Assembly: GCA_017405785.1 (NCBI GenBank) | Contig: JAFQZR010000019.1 | Coordinates: forward strand, 1 to 64,000 | DNA: 64,000 nucleotides | Source of the DNA: Erysipelotrichaceae bacterium | GTDB lineage: Bacteria; Bacillota_I; Bacilli_A; Erysipelotrichales; Erysipelotrichaceae | Direction of reading: 5' to 3' | Notes under the pieces: generated by a model | What the model was told of the DNA's origin: nothing | The model's database searches: none | What the model saw: only the letters and a program-made list of their open reading frames with translations | Part shown: piece after piece, positions 1-10,100 of the stretch | Layout: each line of letters starts with the position of its first letter | How positions within the stretch are numbered: the first letter of the stretch is position 1 | Made by a program: the position numbers and the translations under genes

Positions 1-3000
1 GCCTGTGAAGACGATCTTACTCTCATCAAACAGACTGCTTTCGCTTGTGGCTGTGTAGCCTTCTGCTGTCTTGGCTGTTCCGTCATAAGTGTACTCTTTC
101 TTATCACCTTCGATGTTGATTGTCAGAGTGGCCTTGTTGATTATCAACTTACCAGGATTGAATGTCTGTGTAGAATAGTTACCAGTTACATCATCTTCAT
201 TTGCATTAACTATTGTGTATGTGGTAGCAAACTCACCAGTATAAGTACCAGCATTGGTTCCTTTAGCTGGAGTGTATGTGATTGTTAATACATCACCCTT
301 GCCAAGACCTGCAATTGTGTAATCATCTGTGCTGATTGTCTCGCCAGTACCTGTTACTGTTGCAACAAATGAACGTCCTACTTGTTCAGAGCCATTGTAT
401 TCCTTTTCAACATCATTTATTGTCACTACAAGTGAACCAGCATTGACCTTTAAAGTGCCAAAAGTATGGCTAACAGTATAGTTGGCAGAATTTGTTGTTC
501 CCCAATCAATTTCGTAGTCATTTAAACTCTGGCCAACCTCTGTCTGGCTACCAACAATTGTGAATGTAATCTTATCGCCTGTTCCAAGAGTGACTTCACC
601 AGGCTCTGCTGTTGTGGCTGCTGTCCACTCTCCACCAATATTGGCTGTCCAATAACTGTGATCTAATGTAGCGCCTTCTTCTTTTGTCAGTGCTATGCCA
701 TCATAGACCTTTTCAGCAGATGGTGTAGTAATAGCTAATGGTAATGGTTCAATCTTCAGGAAGCTGTCACGGGCATACAATGTAATTGAGTAGTTAGGAT
801 CAGACATCATTGCTTCACAATTCTCGTATATTATAGCTTTCTGTTGATCACCGCTGACTGTGTAAGTGCCTGCATCTTTTTCAGAAATCAAAGCACCATT
901 TTGTCCATATAAAGCATTCCAAATTGCGTCTCCATAAGTTTCTTTGAACAATTCGCGCTGTCCACTTGTAATACTAATATAAGCAGATCTACCAGCTATA
1001 TCGTTGAACTGTTGTTTTCCTGTATTTGTGAAACCTACGTTGAACGTCTGTCCTGTATAGTAGTTAGGACCACCTGTACTACCAGAGTGTGTGTTCCACT
1101 GGTCAGCAGCAATACTGATGTATACACTGACCGGCTTAACTGTTAATGAACCTGGAACATAAATGATACTGTAATAATCTTCAGGTGCAGTAGTATTAGT
1201 TGTCCCTAATGTGATAACAGCATTCTTTGGTGTTGTTGCACTGGTTCCAGCATTTGTTTGTGACCCATCAAACTGGACAGAAGTTAATGTATCATTACGA
1301 GCAAGGCCAGTTACTGTAGCATCACCTAATCCATTACTTAATAATGCCTGACCATCATACGTTTTTGCTTTGTTGTTAGCAATAATAATCAGTTTTTTCT
1401 GGTAATAGATGTTAATTACCAAATTGCCTTCGTTACCAGTTATCTGGTATGTTGACTGAGGAGCAGTTGTTGTTCCATCAAGATATGCATGATGATAAAC
1501 AAACCCCTCAGGAGCTTTATTCTGTACTGTGAATGTATCGCCCTTTTCAACATACGTAACATCTGTTGCCTCAATCTCATTCCCATCCATGTCAAAATAG
1601 TTGACTGTAATTTTTGTTGTTGTATATGGGATATATTCAAAAGTTATTACGTTGTTATCCAAAGCAAGCTGTAATTCTTTAGAGGTTTCTGTCGGTTTAT
1701 AATGCTGTCCAAGAATATTACTATCAGATGTTTGTGTTGCAAGATAGTCTGAATCGACTTCAACAGCCATCTCCATAGCATTAGTTGTTGAGCCAGAAAC
1801 TGTAACCGTCTTAGATTCTGCTACCTTGATTTCCGGATAATCTTTTAACACATAGTTTACTGTATATGTAATCTCATCTGGAATTGTATAGTAATAGAAA
1901 ATAATTGTATTCTCTTCTTCATCAAAGGATAACTCAATTGTTACATAAGCCTTATCTGAAACATGTCCGGCAACTGTAGGAGCATTTTCCGTAATCTCTT
2001 GTCCTTCTCTGAAATCAGGATTAGAAACTACTTTGTCCTCTGTAACCTTGGTTGTTGTACCTTGTTCGTAGTAATGGACTATGTAACTGATTGTATCCTG
2101 AGTCCAATGAGCATAGAGGGTAATGTCTTCTTCAACTGGTTTATTCCAGTCATACGGAGAACCAGTTTCGTCAGCAGCAGTGAACCAACCCTGGAAGGTA
2201 TAGTGAGCTTTTGTAGGGTCAGATGGTTTTGTTGCATAGAATCCATATTCATCTGTCTGGGTATAATTTGCACCACTCTGGCTGTATGTTTCTGTGTCAG
2301 TTTCAGTCCATGTTCCACCCTGCATGTCAAATGTTACAGTACGTGTTGGGAACTGGAAATCTCCATAAAGCACAAGACCTGTAGGCATCTTTGTATTCTG
2401 ATTATAGGTGTACGCATTCTCGTGTTCTGCATCAGTAAACCAACCTAACCATGTTGCGCCTTCCATTGGTGCTTCAGGGATTGCTTCAGTGATATTGTTA
2501 TATATATTGGCGTTGAGTGTAACTTGCGTGGTACTGATCAAACTTCCGTCATAATCATAGAAGGTTAATGGATACTGCAATGCATTGTAATAGAAATCTG
2601 CAGTCATTGATCCACTTGGTGTGCTATCAGTCAAATGTCTTGCATTATCTGATCTTACCCAACCACCTTTTGTATAACCAGCATAATCAGGATAATCAGT
2701 ATCATACAGATAGTTATAGTGTACAGTTACACTCTTAAACAACCCATATGTATGACCATTATATGTTTTAGTCTGAGTCCCATCATAGTTTTCAAACCAA
2801 TAGTTTAAAAACTGAGTCTTAGTAGTGCTGTAATACCAATGATAAACTGTCTTATTACCAGATGGCATGATATCCAGACTAGTGAATTTTTCATCGTTAT
2901 TAGTTGTTGAAAAGTTCCATGCCCAGTTAGGATGTGGCGTATTGAAAGTAGCTGTCCACTGTGCACTAATATCTGCGCCATACTTTGCTGTTAAAGTAGC

Positions 3001-5316
3001 ATTACCTCTTCCGGTACGCCAACGAGGCTGGCCTTGGTTATTCAATTCATAACCGCTTCCTTCCCAAGTAATGGTATAGACATTACGGCTGTACCTAACA
3101 ATTACTACTGTTGTTCCATCTGCCTTAACTGTTTCTGTTGTAGAATCCTTGAATGTGAAATTTGTTGTATCTAATTCACTTGGTCTTGTTCCATTTGCAC
3201 CAGCTGTCTGAGCAGTCATTGTTACTGTATTACCCGTCGGTTCAGTCTTTGTAACTGTAGCCAGATATGAATATCCATCATCGTTTGCATTTTCTATCAT
3301 ATAAACGATCTTATATTCACTCTGATCTGGATTCCACTTTGCATAAAGTGTGGTGTTATCTTCAAGAGTAATACTAGTACCTGCTTCTTGAGTGCAATCA
3401 GAGTCTTTATACCAACCACCAAATGTATAACCCGTACGTGTTGCTGTAGTTGGTAATGTAACTTGTGTTCCATAAGGAGCAGTTACTGCATCTATATACT
3501 CTCCACCATTAACATTATATGAAAGAGTAAAGTCTCTGCGAGTATAGTAAACCTTTAATTCCTGAGAAGCATTTCCAGTAATGGTTACGTTCTCATCACG
3601 TCTTTCATAATTTGCAAAAGCATAACTGTTGATATCTGGTGTAACTTTTGAGTTCTTTACACCAACTTTATCAACTGTTTCAATTAGTTCATATTCTGAT
3701 CCACTTAATGGTTCAAGATAATGTCCAACCTTATATTCAGCATCAGCTGCTACATATTCGTCTTCTACTTCGAGAGTGTATATTCCGTCATTGTCTTTAG
3801 TAAACTGGTCTTTTGTAACAGTGATAGTTGGTTGGCTTGGATAATATGTTGGTTCATCAGTTACTTGTGTAGCTATTGTATATCCCGGTGCAGTTACAGT
3901 ATATGGGAAGTCTGCTTCAACCAAGTCAAAGACCTGAGTTCCAACACCTATTCTTTCACCATCTTCATTCTTATAAAAGTAATTAACTGTGAGTTCATAA
4001 GTATCAATAACCTTGAATACAGCTACTGCATTGAATGATTCAGTAACTATTGTTCCCACTTTTACTTCAGTATGAGCAGTTTCATGCTCCCAATGATCAA
4101 ATACCTTTCCTTCGATAAATGGATCATCAGGTAATGTTGTAATCTGGTCACCTACTGAAAGGTCAACGAAATACTGTGACTTTTCACTGATAATATTTCC
4201 ATCATCATCCTTTACCAAGAACTTAACTGTTACCTGTCCTTCAAAGTAAGCATAAAGAGTTAAGTCCTGATTAACTGTTGATGATGCAGTGTACTCTGTA
4301 CCCTTTCCATCAGGTTCAGTAAACCATCCTACGAATGTTTCACCAGCGATAATAGGGTTAGAAGGTAAAGTAATGGTGGTTCCATTTGCAGTAGTTAACT
4401 GTGAATTCTGCTCAGGATCTTTCTGCACAACAAAGTTTACTGTAAAAATATTCTGCTCATACGCAGGCTCTACAAAAGTATCTGCAGAAACAACTGTTCC
4501 AACTGGGAATTCTGTCTCTGTTCCCTGAAGTACCCATTTACCAACTTTATTAGTTTTTTCTGGAACTTCTGGGTAATCATTATCGTCTACAGCATAACCC
4601 TCATCTATACTCACATCTACTGTTTTAAGAGTTGTACCGTCTTCATTTAAAAAGGTAACAGTATAAATGATTTTATCCTTACCTACAACTGCGGTAAACG
4701 GTTCAGTAACTACTGTATCTGCAGTAACAACTATTTCAGGATCTGTACCGCTTATAACCCATTTAGTGATATAGCCAGGAATTTCATCAATAGTGGGTAA
4801 CTTGTTTCCAATAGTTTCACCTGTATTTACCTCAATGGTAATAGGTGCTAATGGTTCATTTGGATCTGTTGTAGGGTTGAATGTTACCGTTATGGTTTCT
4901 TCTTCACCAGCTTTTACAGGATCGCCACCAATTGGTGCCTTTACCTCTACTACTGGTTCCTGATTATCAGGATCTTTGTTTTCTACGACTTCACCAGGCT
5001 GTTCATTAACTTCAGTAACCGGAGCTTTATTCTCTCCTGTTTCTGAGTTTTCACCAGATTGAACCGGTGTAACAACCTCGTTCTGTTCTGATTGAGTTCC
5101 CTCGTTTACTTCGATGACTTCAACTTCCTGGTTGCCGTCATCGTTTTCTGTGTCGCCAGGATCTACTTCTATGATGGCGTCTGGGGTATCGTCAATCAGT
5201 TCAATGCCGTTATCGTTTTCTTCAGCTATTACTCTGATTCCATCCCAGGACATGGATGTCATCATGAGGAATACTGTGACAAACACGATTAAGGCTTTCT
5301 TCAATACCTTGTACAT
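1..5316 (-). CDS. Giant secreted adhesin with InlB/Flg_new, MucBP-like and YDG/MBG-like repeats (3' end beyond window)
   Basis: This frame stays open from an ATG at 5316 to the left edge, giving 1772 codons without a stop, so the C-terminus and any wall anchor are missing. The start has AGGAG seven bases upstream. The N-terminus is a signal peptide (MYKVLKKALIVFV..., cleavage near residue 27), followed by an acidic Glu/Asn/Val linker to about residue 130. The middle (about 130-1100) has repeated InlB B-repeat/Flg_new modules recognisable by endings such as GWFTEPDGKGTEY and TLYAHW, and by a TLTAKYGADISAQW segment common in gut Bacillota adhesins. MucBP-like segments with YYEQGT follow. The last 450 residues carry YDG/MBG-like units (KTYDGQALL, EKVYDGIAL, KEYTYDGTAKT). 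The role is probably surface adhesion; the ligand is unknown. Its leader carries a possible pseudoknot. Confidence 0.85.
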   Translation of the reverse strand, partial: MYKVLKKALIVFVTVFLMMTSMSWDGIRVIAEENDNGIELIDDTPDAIIEVDPGDTENDDGNQEVEVIEVNEGTQSEQNEVVTPVQSGENSETGENKAPVTEVNEQPGEVVENKDPDNQEPVVEVKAPIGGDPVKAGEEETITVTFNPTTDPNEPLAPITIEVNTGETIGNKLPTIDEIPGYITKWVISGTDPEIVVTADTVVTEPFTAVVGKDKIIYTVTFLNEDGTTLKTVDVSIDEGYAVDDNDYPEVPEKTNKVGKWVLQGTETEFPVGTVVSADTFVEPAYEQNIFTVNFVVQKDPEQNSQLTTANGTTITLPSNPIIAGETFVGWFTEPDGKGTEYTASSTVNQDLTLYAYFEGQVTVKFLVKDDDGNIISEKSQYFVDLSVGDQITTLPDDPFIEGKVFDHWEHETAHTEVKVGTIVTESFNAVAVFKVIDTYELTVNYFYKNEDGERIGVGTQVFDLVEADFPYTVTAPGYTIATQVTDEPTYYPSQPTITVTKDQFTKDNDGIYTLEVEDEYVAADAEYKVGHYLEPLSGSEYELIETVDKVGVKNSKVTPDINSYAFANYERRDENVTITGNASQELKVYYTRRDFTLSYNVNGGEYIDAVTAPYGTQVTLPTTATRTGYTFGGWYKDSDCTQEAGTSITLEDNTTLYAKWNPDQSEYKIVYMIENANDDGYSYLATVTKTEPTGNTVTMTAQTAGANGTRPSELDTTNFTFKDSTTETVKADGTTVVIVRYSRNVYTITWEGSGYELNNQGQPRWRTGRGNATLTAKYGADISAQWTATFNTPHPNWAWNFSTTNNDEKFTSLDIMPSGNKTVYHWYYSTTKTQFLNYWFENYDGTQTKTYNGHTYGLFKSVTVHYNYLYDTDYPDYAGYTKGGWVRSDNARHLTDSTPSGSMTADFYYNALQYPLTFYDYDGSLISTTQVTLNANIYNNITEAIPEAPMEGATWLGWFTDAEHENAYTYNQNTKMPTGLVLYGDFQFPTRTVTFDMQGGTWTETDTETYSQSGANYTQTDEYGFYATKPSDPTKAHYTFQGWFTAADETGSPYDWNKPVEEDITLYAHWTQDTISYIVHYYEQGTTTKVTEDKVVSNPDFREGQEITENAPTVAGHVSDKAYVTIELSFDEEENTIIFYYYTIPDEITYTVNYVLKDYPEIKVAESKTVTVSGSTTNAMEMAVEVDSDYLATQTSDSNILGQHYKPTETSKELQLALDNNVITFEYIPYTTTKITVNYFDMDGNEIEATDVTYVEKGDTFTVQNKAPEGFVYHHAYLDGTTTAPQSTYQITGNEGNLVINIYYQKKLIIIANNKAKTYDGQALLSNGLGDATVTGLARNDTLTSVQFDGSQTNAGTSATTPKNAVITLGTTNTTAPEDYYSIIYVPGSLTVKPVSVYISIAADQWNTHSGSTGGPNYYTGQTFNVGFTNTGKQQFNDIAGRSAYISITSGQRELFKETYGDAIWNALYGQNGALISEKDAGTYTVSGDQQKAIIYENCEAMMSDPNYSITLYARDSFLKIEPLPLAITTPSAEKVYDGIALTKEEGATLDHSYWTANIGGEWTAATTAEPGEVTLGTGDKITFTIVGSQTEVGQSLNDYEIDWGTTNSANYTVSHTFGTLKVNAGSLVVTINDVEKEYNGSEQVGRSFVATVTGTGETISTDDYTIAGLGKGDVLTITYTPAKGTNAGTYTGEFATTYTIVNANEDDVTGNYSTQTFNPGKLIINKATLTINIEGDKKEYTYDGTAKTAEGYTATSESSLFDESKIVFTG

Positions 5317-5338
5317 GCGCGCACTCCTTTCCCTCTAA

Positions 5339-5383
5339 AACAATGAGTGTATGTACGGCAGATTTTCATCGTTTATATCTGCC
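5339..5383 (-). promoter_or_regulatory. Possible H-type pseudoknot in the adhesin 5' leader
   Basis: On the minus-strand RNA, stem 1 pairs GGCAGAU (5383-5377) with AUCUGCC (5363-5357). The loop contains AACGAUGA (5373-5366), which can pair over 8 bp (one G-U) with UCAUUGUU (5346-5339) downstream of stem 1. Loop lengths are 3, 2 and 10 nt, which is sterically reasonable. It ends a few bases before the AAAGGAG ribosome-binding site. It is a hand fold with no comparative support. Confidence 0.4.
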
Positions 5384-5669
5384 TGAATATTGTGGTTTAT
5401 GTCAGCAAAAACACCCTTGGAGTTACTCTCAGGTATTATTGCTTTGTGTTCACACACAAAAAAACCCAAATTTATTGTAGCATACTAATCCTATTTTGAA
5501 AGTGAGTTATCGACACTTTTCCCATAAAATTACCGATTTCACAAAGAAAAATCACGAAAAATTTTCTTTTGTTTTATGTTTCAAAGAAAATGAAAATTTG
5601 CCTTGAAGTTGCTCTCAAGGCCTTTGAAAATGTTTTCTTTTTGATTTCACTACCCTTTTTCATAAGAAA

Positions 5670-5690
5670 AACCGGTATTTTGTACCGGTT
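5670..5690 (-). terminator. Intrinsic terminator of the MFS transporter gene
   Basis: An 8-bp stem, AACCGGTA/TACCGGTT, with a 5-nt loop lies 30 bases after the transporter stop codon. On the minus strand it is followed by a modest T-rich tract (TTTCTTATG). Confidence 0.7.
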
Positions 5691-5720
5691 GATCTATCTT
5701 TTTAATTAGTTATGACTATA

Positions 5721-7055
5721 TCAGTCATCCATATTCTCAAAGGCTTCTAAACCCTTCTTTGCTTCCACTTTCTGGTCACCGTGCTTGACCTGTGTCATGG
5801 TCACAAATGACAGTAATACGAATATGGAAGCATAAATGAACAGTACCTTATAGGAGATAAGTCTCATCAATGTGCCTGCCAGGATAGGAGTTACGATCTG
5901 AGCAGCCATGCTGGCGGTGTAATACAGTCCGGTGAACTTACCGATATCTGATCCCTTACACATTTCAACAACCATTGGTAATGAGTTAACATTAATAGCC
6001 GCCCAGGCTATACCTACTAAAGCAAATGCAGCAAACATGATAGGATTGATAGAACTGAACGTTGTGGTAAGCACAAAGCCCATGAAGAACATCACTGATA
6101 ACAGAATGGTACCTCCCATGATGGTCTTTTTTCTGCCGATTTTGGAAGCTATATTACCAACAGGAATGTAGGACAGAATAGCGCCTGCTGTAGCGACTAA
6201 TAAGCAGGTACTGGCTCCACCTAAACCCTCCCCCATTACAACCTTTACATAAGTCGTAAACCATGTTGTAACGGCATTATAGCCAATGAACCATAAAGCT
6301 ATGGAAGCCAATAGGAAACCAAGTGATCTCTTTACATCTGCAGGTAATTCCTCATGTCCTGATCCGTCATCTTCCGCCAGATTCCATTCCGGATGTTGTT
6401 CTTCCAATATTCTGTTTTCTTCAACCAGTTTTGGTTCCTTGACAAACAAAAACAGTAAAGCCACTGCTACAAACATGATTCCTGATACAATGACAAAGAG
6501 AATCTGATAGTCGATATGTTCGACATTAAGAGTCTTGGCCTTTGGGTAAAGGATTGCTGCCAGAGCAAGATAGATCATACCGCCTACAGCACCCATCAGG
6601 TTTATTATGGCATTAGCTTTTGATCTTAACGGCTTAGGTGTTACATCCGGCATCAGGGCAACAGCCGGTGAACGGTATGTGCCCATGGCTACCAGCAGTA
6701 ATCCCAATACGATAACAAATGATACGACCTTGAACGCACTTGGCGTATTGAAGTATGAGTTATCCAGTATAGGCAGCAGGTTCATTAATATGACTGCACA
6801 TCCTGTACCAAACAGAATATACGGCATTCTCTTACCAATTTTGGTATCTGTCTTATCAGACAGTGATCCAAAGAATGGCAAAAGGAATAAAGCCAGAAAG
6901 TTATCTGCGGCCATGATGGCACCAGCGAAGGTTTCATTCAGGTGGAAGGTTTCCTTCAATATCAGAGGTATGACATTGTCATATACCTGCCAGAAGGCAC
7001 AGATAGATAAGAACGCTAAACCGACGATAAAGGTTCTTTTATAATTGAGTTTCAT
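5721..7055 (-). CDS. MFS sugar transporter of the SLC45/GPH-like type
   Basis: This 444-residue integral membrane protein has about 12 hydrophobic segments. The conserved cytoplasmic loop after helix 2 reads GSLSDKTDTKIGKRMPY, matching the SDxxxSRxGRRxP pattern of SLC45/sucrose and GPH-type symporters, so proton- or sodium-coupled uptake of a di- or oligosaccharide is the best guess. The substrate cannot be read from sequence. A central hydrophilic loop (EENRILEEQHPEWNLAEDDGSG) separates the two halves. I chose the ATG at 7055, ten bases after GGAGG. The longer frame to 7142 would run into the terminator of the upstream gene. An in-frame ATG at 7082 with GGGGGT upstream is a weaker alternative. 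A TACAAT box near 7090 may be its -10. It is monocistronic. Confidence 0.85.
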   Translation of the reverse strand: MKLNYKRTFIVGLAFLSICAFWQVYDNVIPLILKETFHLNETFAGAIMAADNFLALFLLPFFGSLSDKTDTKIGKRMPYILFGTGCAVILMNLLPILDNSYFNTPSAFKVVSFVIVLGLLLVAMGTYRSPAVALMPDVTPKPLRSKANAIINLMGAVGGMIYLALAAILYPKAKTLNVEHIDYQILFVIVSGIMFVAVALLFLFVKEPKLVEENRILEEQHPEWNLAEDDGSGHEELPADVKRSLGFLLASIALWFIGYNAVTTWFTTYVKVVMGEGLGGASTCLLVATAGAILSYIPVGNIASKIGRKKTIMGGTILLSVMFFMGFVLTTTFSSINPIMFAAFALVGIAWAAINVNSLPMVVEMCKGSDIGKFTGLYYTASMAAQIVTPILAGTLMRLISYKVLFIYASIFVLLSFVTMTQVKHGDQKVEAKKGLEAFENMDD

Positions 7056-7128
7056 ATATATGATTCCTCCATAAATGTTCATATATATTGTACCCCCTTT
7101 TATCAAGTAAAAGAAGACAGAATTGAAA

Positions 7129-7153
7129 AGAGCGCCTGCCAAGCAAGCGCTCT
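7129..7153 (-). terminator. Intrinsic terminator of the 2399-aa Cna-B protein gene
   Basis: Stem AGAGCGC/GCGCTCT with an 11-nt loop follows the stop codon by 27 bases and continues into TTTTCAATTC on the minus strand. Confidence 0.8.
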
Positions 7154-7180
7154 ATTTCGTTTTCAATTCAGAATCCGTTC

Positions 7181-10100
7181 TTAGAACAGTTCGTCTTCTT
7201 TTCTTCTCTTCAGAGCAACACCAGCCAGAGCTACGGAGCTAGTCATGGATAATGCCATTAATGTAGCCCATAACTTCAGGTTGTTAGTGTCGCCTGTTTC
7301 AGGAGGATTGACAGTATTGGTAATAGTTACCTTGTAGCCTGTCTGTGAGAAGCTCATTGTGTATCCTTCAGGAACTTCATCTTCCTTAACAGTGTAGCTG
7401 ATTTCTTCGTATTCTTCATCAGAGAATGCTAAGCCTTCCCACTTGTATGTCCAGCCGTTCTCTTCATTCAGAGTTACTGTTTCAACAGCTTCATTGTTTG
7501 CGTATAAGGTTACTTCGATTTCTTCAGGTCTGTTGCCGCTTTCGTTCTCATTGTCGTCCCAGATCTTTTCTACTTCAACTTCTACAGTTTCTCTGTAAAT
7601 GTTGACGAATTCGAACTGTGAAGGTTCAAGGTTCTTATGGTTAGCTTCCTCACCATTGATTGTTAAATCGCATACTAACTCATTATTCTCATCAACACTG
7701 ATTACGAATATCAGAGTGTACTTCTGCTCATCGTAAGTGTAGCCTTCCTTACCTTCGTTAACCTCAGTGATTTCGTAAGTATATGTACCTGTTTCTACCA
7801 GATATACATCACCGAATTCATAAGCCTTGCCGGCAGGGATTGTAACAGTCTTAACACTGCCTTCAGAACCTTCTGGCATTGGTGCGCCATCTAATCCTTC
7901 GAACTTGAATGTGAACTGTTCGTTCGGATCTGCTAAGTCTTTATCACCATCGACATTCTTGATTACAGGTGGGTCGAAGCTGATCGGAGTGAATTCGTTA
8001 GTGATTGTGTATCCACCAGTAGCGTCACCAGTGATTACACTCTTGTAACCTGCAGGTACTTCTGGTTCGATTGCTGTGTACTTGATTTCCTGACCCTCGA
8101 AACGCTTATCAAGATCTGTCCAAGTGTAAGTCCACTTGCCGTCTTCGCCTTCCTTGAGTTCCTGGATATCGTTGTATACTTCTTCTTCCTTACCGTCTAC
8201 AGTTACTGTACCGACTAATTCAACCTTGATGCTTTCTGGTCTGACATTGAATTCTTCATCGCCAGTCCATGTCTTTTCAACAGGTACTTCTACTGTTTCA
8301 GGAGTATGGCTGTTAGTTGCCTTCAGTTCTGAATCGTACTTGACTGTGTAGTTATCATCTAACTGATCACCGTCTTTCAGTTCAGTGCCATCGGCCTTAA
8401 CTTCAACGATATGGTAAGTTACTGGGAAGTTATCTTCGTATTCAGGTAAGCCTTCAACGACAATCTTCCAAGTATTTGCATCTTCTTCATCAGCATTTTC
8501 AGCTGTGAGCTTGATTTCCTGAACCTTTGTATCCTTACCATCAACTGTCTTGTACAGATAGAATGTTACATCTTCTGGTCTGAAGCCATCCTGATCAGAT
8601 GCGTCATCCCAAACCTTAACTAATTCTAATTCTGTTTCTGTTGGTGGGTTAGGAATTGTGAATGAACCAGTCTTGTATACTGCTTCTTCATCGAGGATCA
8701 GATGATAGAACCAGTTCCAGTAACCTTCATTAGGATTGTTGTATTCAACCTTATCAACACCTGACTGAGTTACGATGATAGTCCATGTACCTGGATCAGC
8801 TATATAGCCTTCTGGTGCAGTTTCTGTCATTGTGTACTGATCAGCATATGTGAATTCGATTGTAATAGTTCCATCTTCACCTGTTGTGTAAGATCCGATT
8901 GTCTTGCCTTCTGAATCTACTACTGTGAAGATTGCATCCTTTAATGGGTTATTAGTATTGGCATCAGTCTTGATGATTGTCAGACTTACTGGATCAATTA
9001 CATCAATCTTATCAACAGGTGTGTTGATTACATCATAACCGTTGATTTCCTGAGTGTAACCAGTTACTGCATCTTCTGTCAGAGTGTAAGTAATCTTGAC
9101 ATTGTTGTAGTATACCGGCAGATCCTTGAATTCGTATGCCCATTCATCATCTGCAGTGACAGTCTTAGTGTAACTGCCAACTGTCTGTTCACCTTCATCA
9201 GTTGTAATTGTACCTGTTAAGGTTACAGTGATGCTTTCAGGTCTCTCATATCCTTCTAATTCAAGATATTCAGAATCATCCCAAGTCTTTTCACCATCAA
9301 TTACAGTTGTTTCGAATGTGTTGGTAATGATTGCATCTGCAGGATCTGCAGTCCAACTCATTGTTCCATCCTGATCGTCAACTACTGTGAATGTGATGGT
9401 TACAGGGTTGTTGGTTGTTGTCCATCCTGGATCATTGACTGATGTATCTTCTGTTAATACATAAGTGTATTCACCCGGTTCAGTAAATTCAATTGTACCG
9501 AAGTTAATTGCGTACTTACCAGCTGCTGTTACTGTTACTGTAGCAGTTAAGTTAGCCGGTGCTGGTGCATCATCCTGTGGAGCAAGAGTGAACTTGAATT
9601 CTACTGATTCCTTATTAGGTATCATCTTATCAACAACCTTGTTGAATACAGGTGATACGATTTCAGGTTCAACACTGTATACGTTAGTGAATGACAGTGG
9701 AGTCTCCTCTGTTGAACTAGCTGTGGCTGTTAATGTACCGTCGCCATTGTCTACTACTGTAACTGTTACTGTCTTACCAGTTTCGGCTGCGGCATCGTTG
9801 GTTACACCATCAATATCGCCTTCCTCAGTTACTGTGTATGTGTATGTGCCAGGCTTACTGTATGTGATTGGTCCAAATGTGTATGTGTCATTGTCCTGAT
9901 CTACTGTGCCTGTCAGAGCTGTTGTAACGCCTTCACCTACGCTTACTGTGAATGTGTATTCCCATTCCTCCGGTCCATCCAGTCCTTCTGGTACTGATAA
10001 GATCTTCTGTACTGGGAACTCTACTGTTGTAGGTTCAACACTGTATACGTTAGTGAATGTAGTTATTGGATTATCTACAGTAGCAGTTAATGTTCCATCA

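Larger units (their letters stand above)
5317..5720. other. 404-bp intergenic region between the adhesin and the transporter gene
   Basis: No credible ORF was seen. From right to left it holds the transporter terminator (5670-5690), an A+T-rich stretch, and two related hairpin sequences in the same orientation at 5601-5617 and 5415-5431, identical at 15 of 17 positions. It ends in the adhesin leader with its possible pseudoknot (5339-5383) and Shine-Dalgarno site. I could not pick a convincing promoter, although the T/A-rich stretch at 5460-5560 is a likely place for one. Confidence 0.6.

Noticed and set aside
7056-7142. Longer N-terminus for the MFS transporter
   Set aside because: It would put the start codon inside the terminator of the preceding gene and add a non-conserved hydrophobic stretch.
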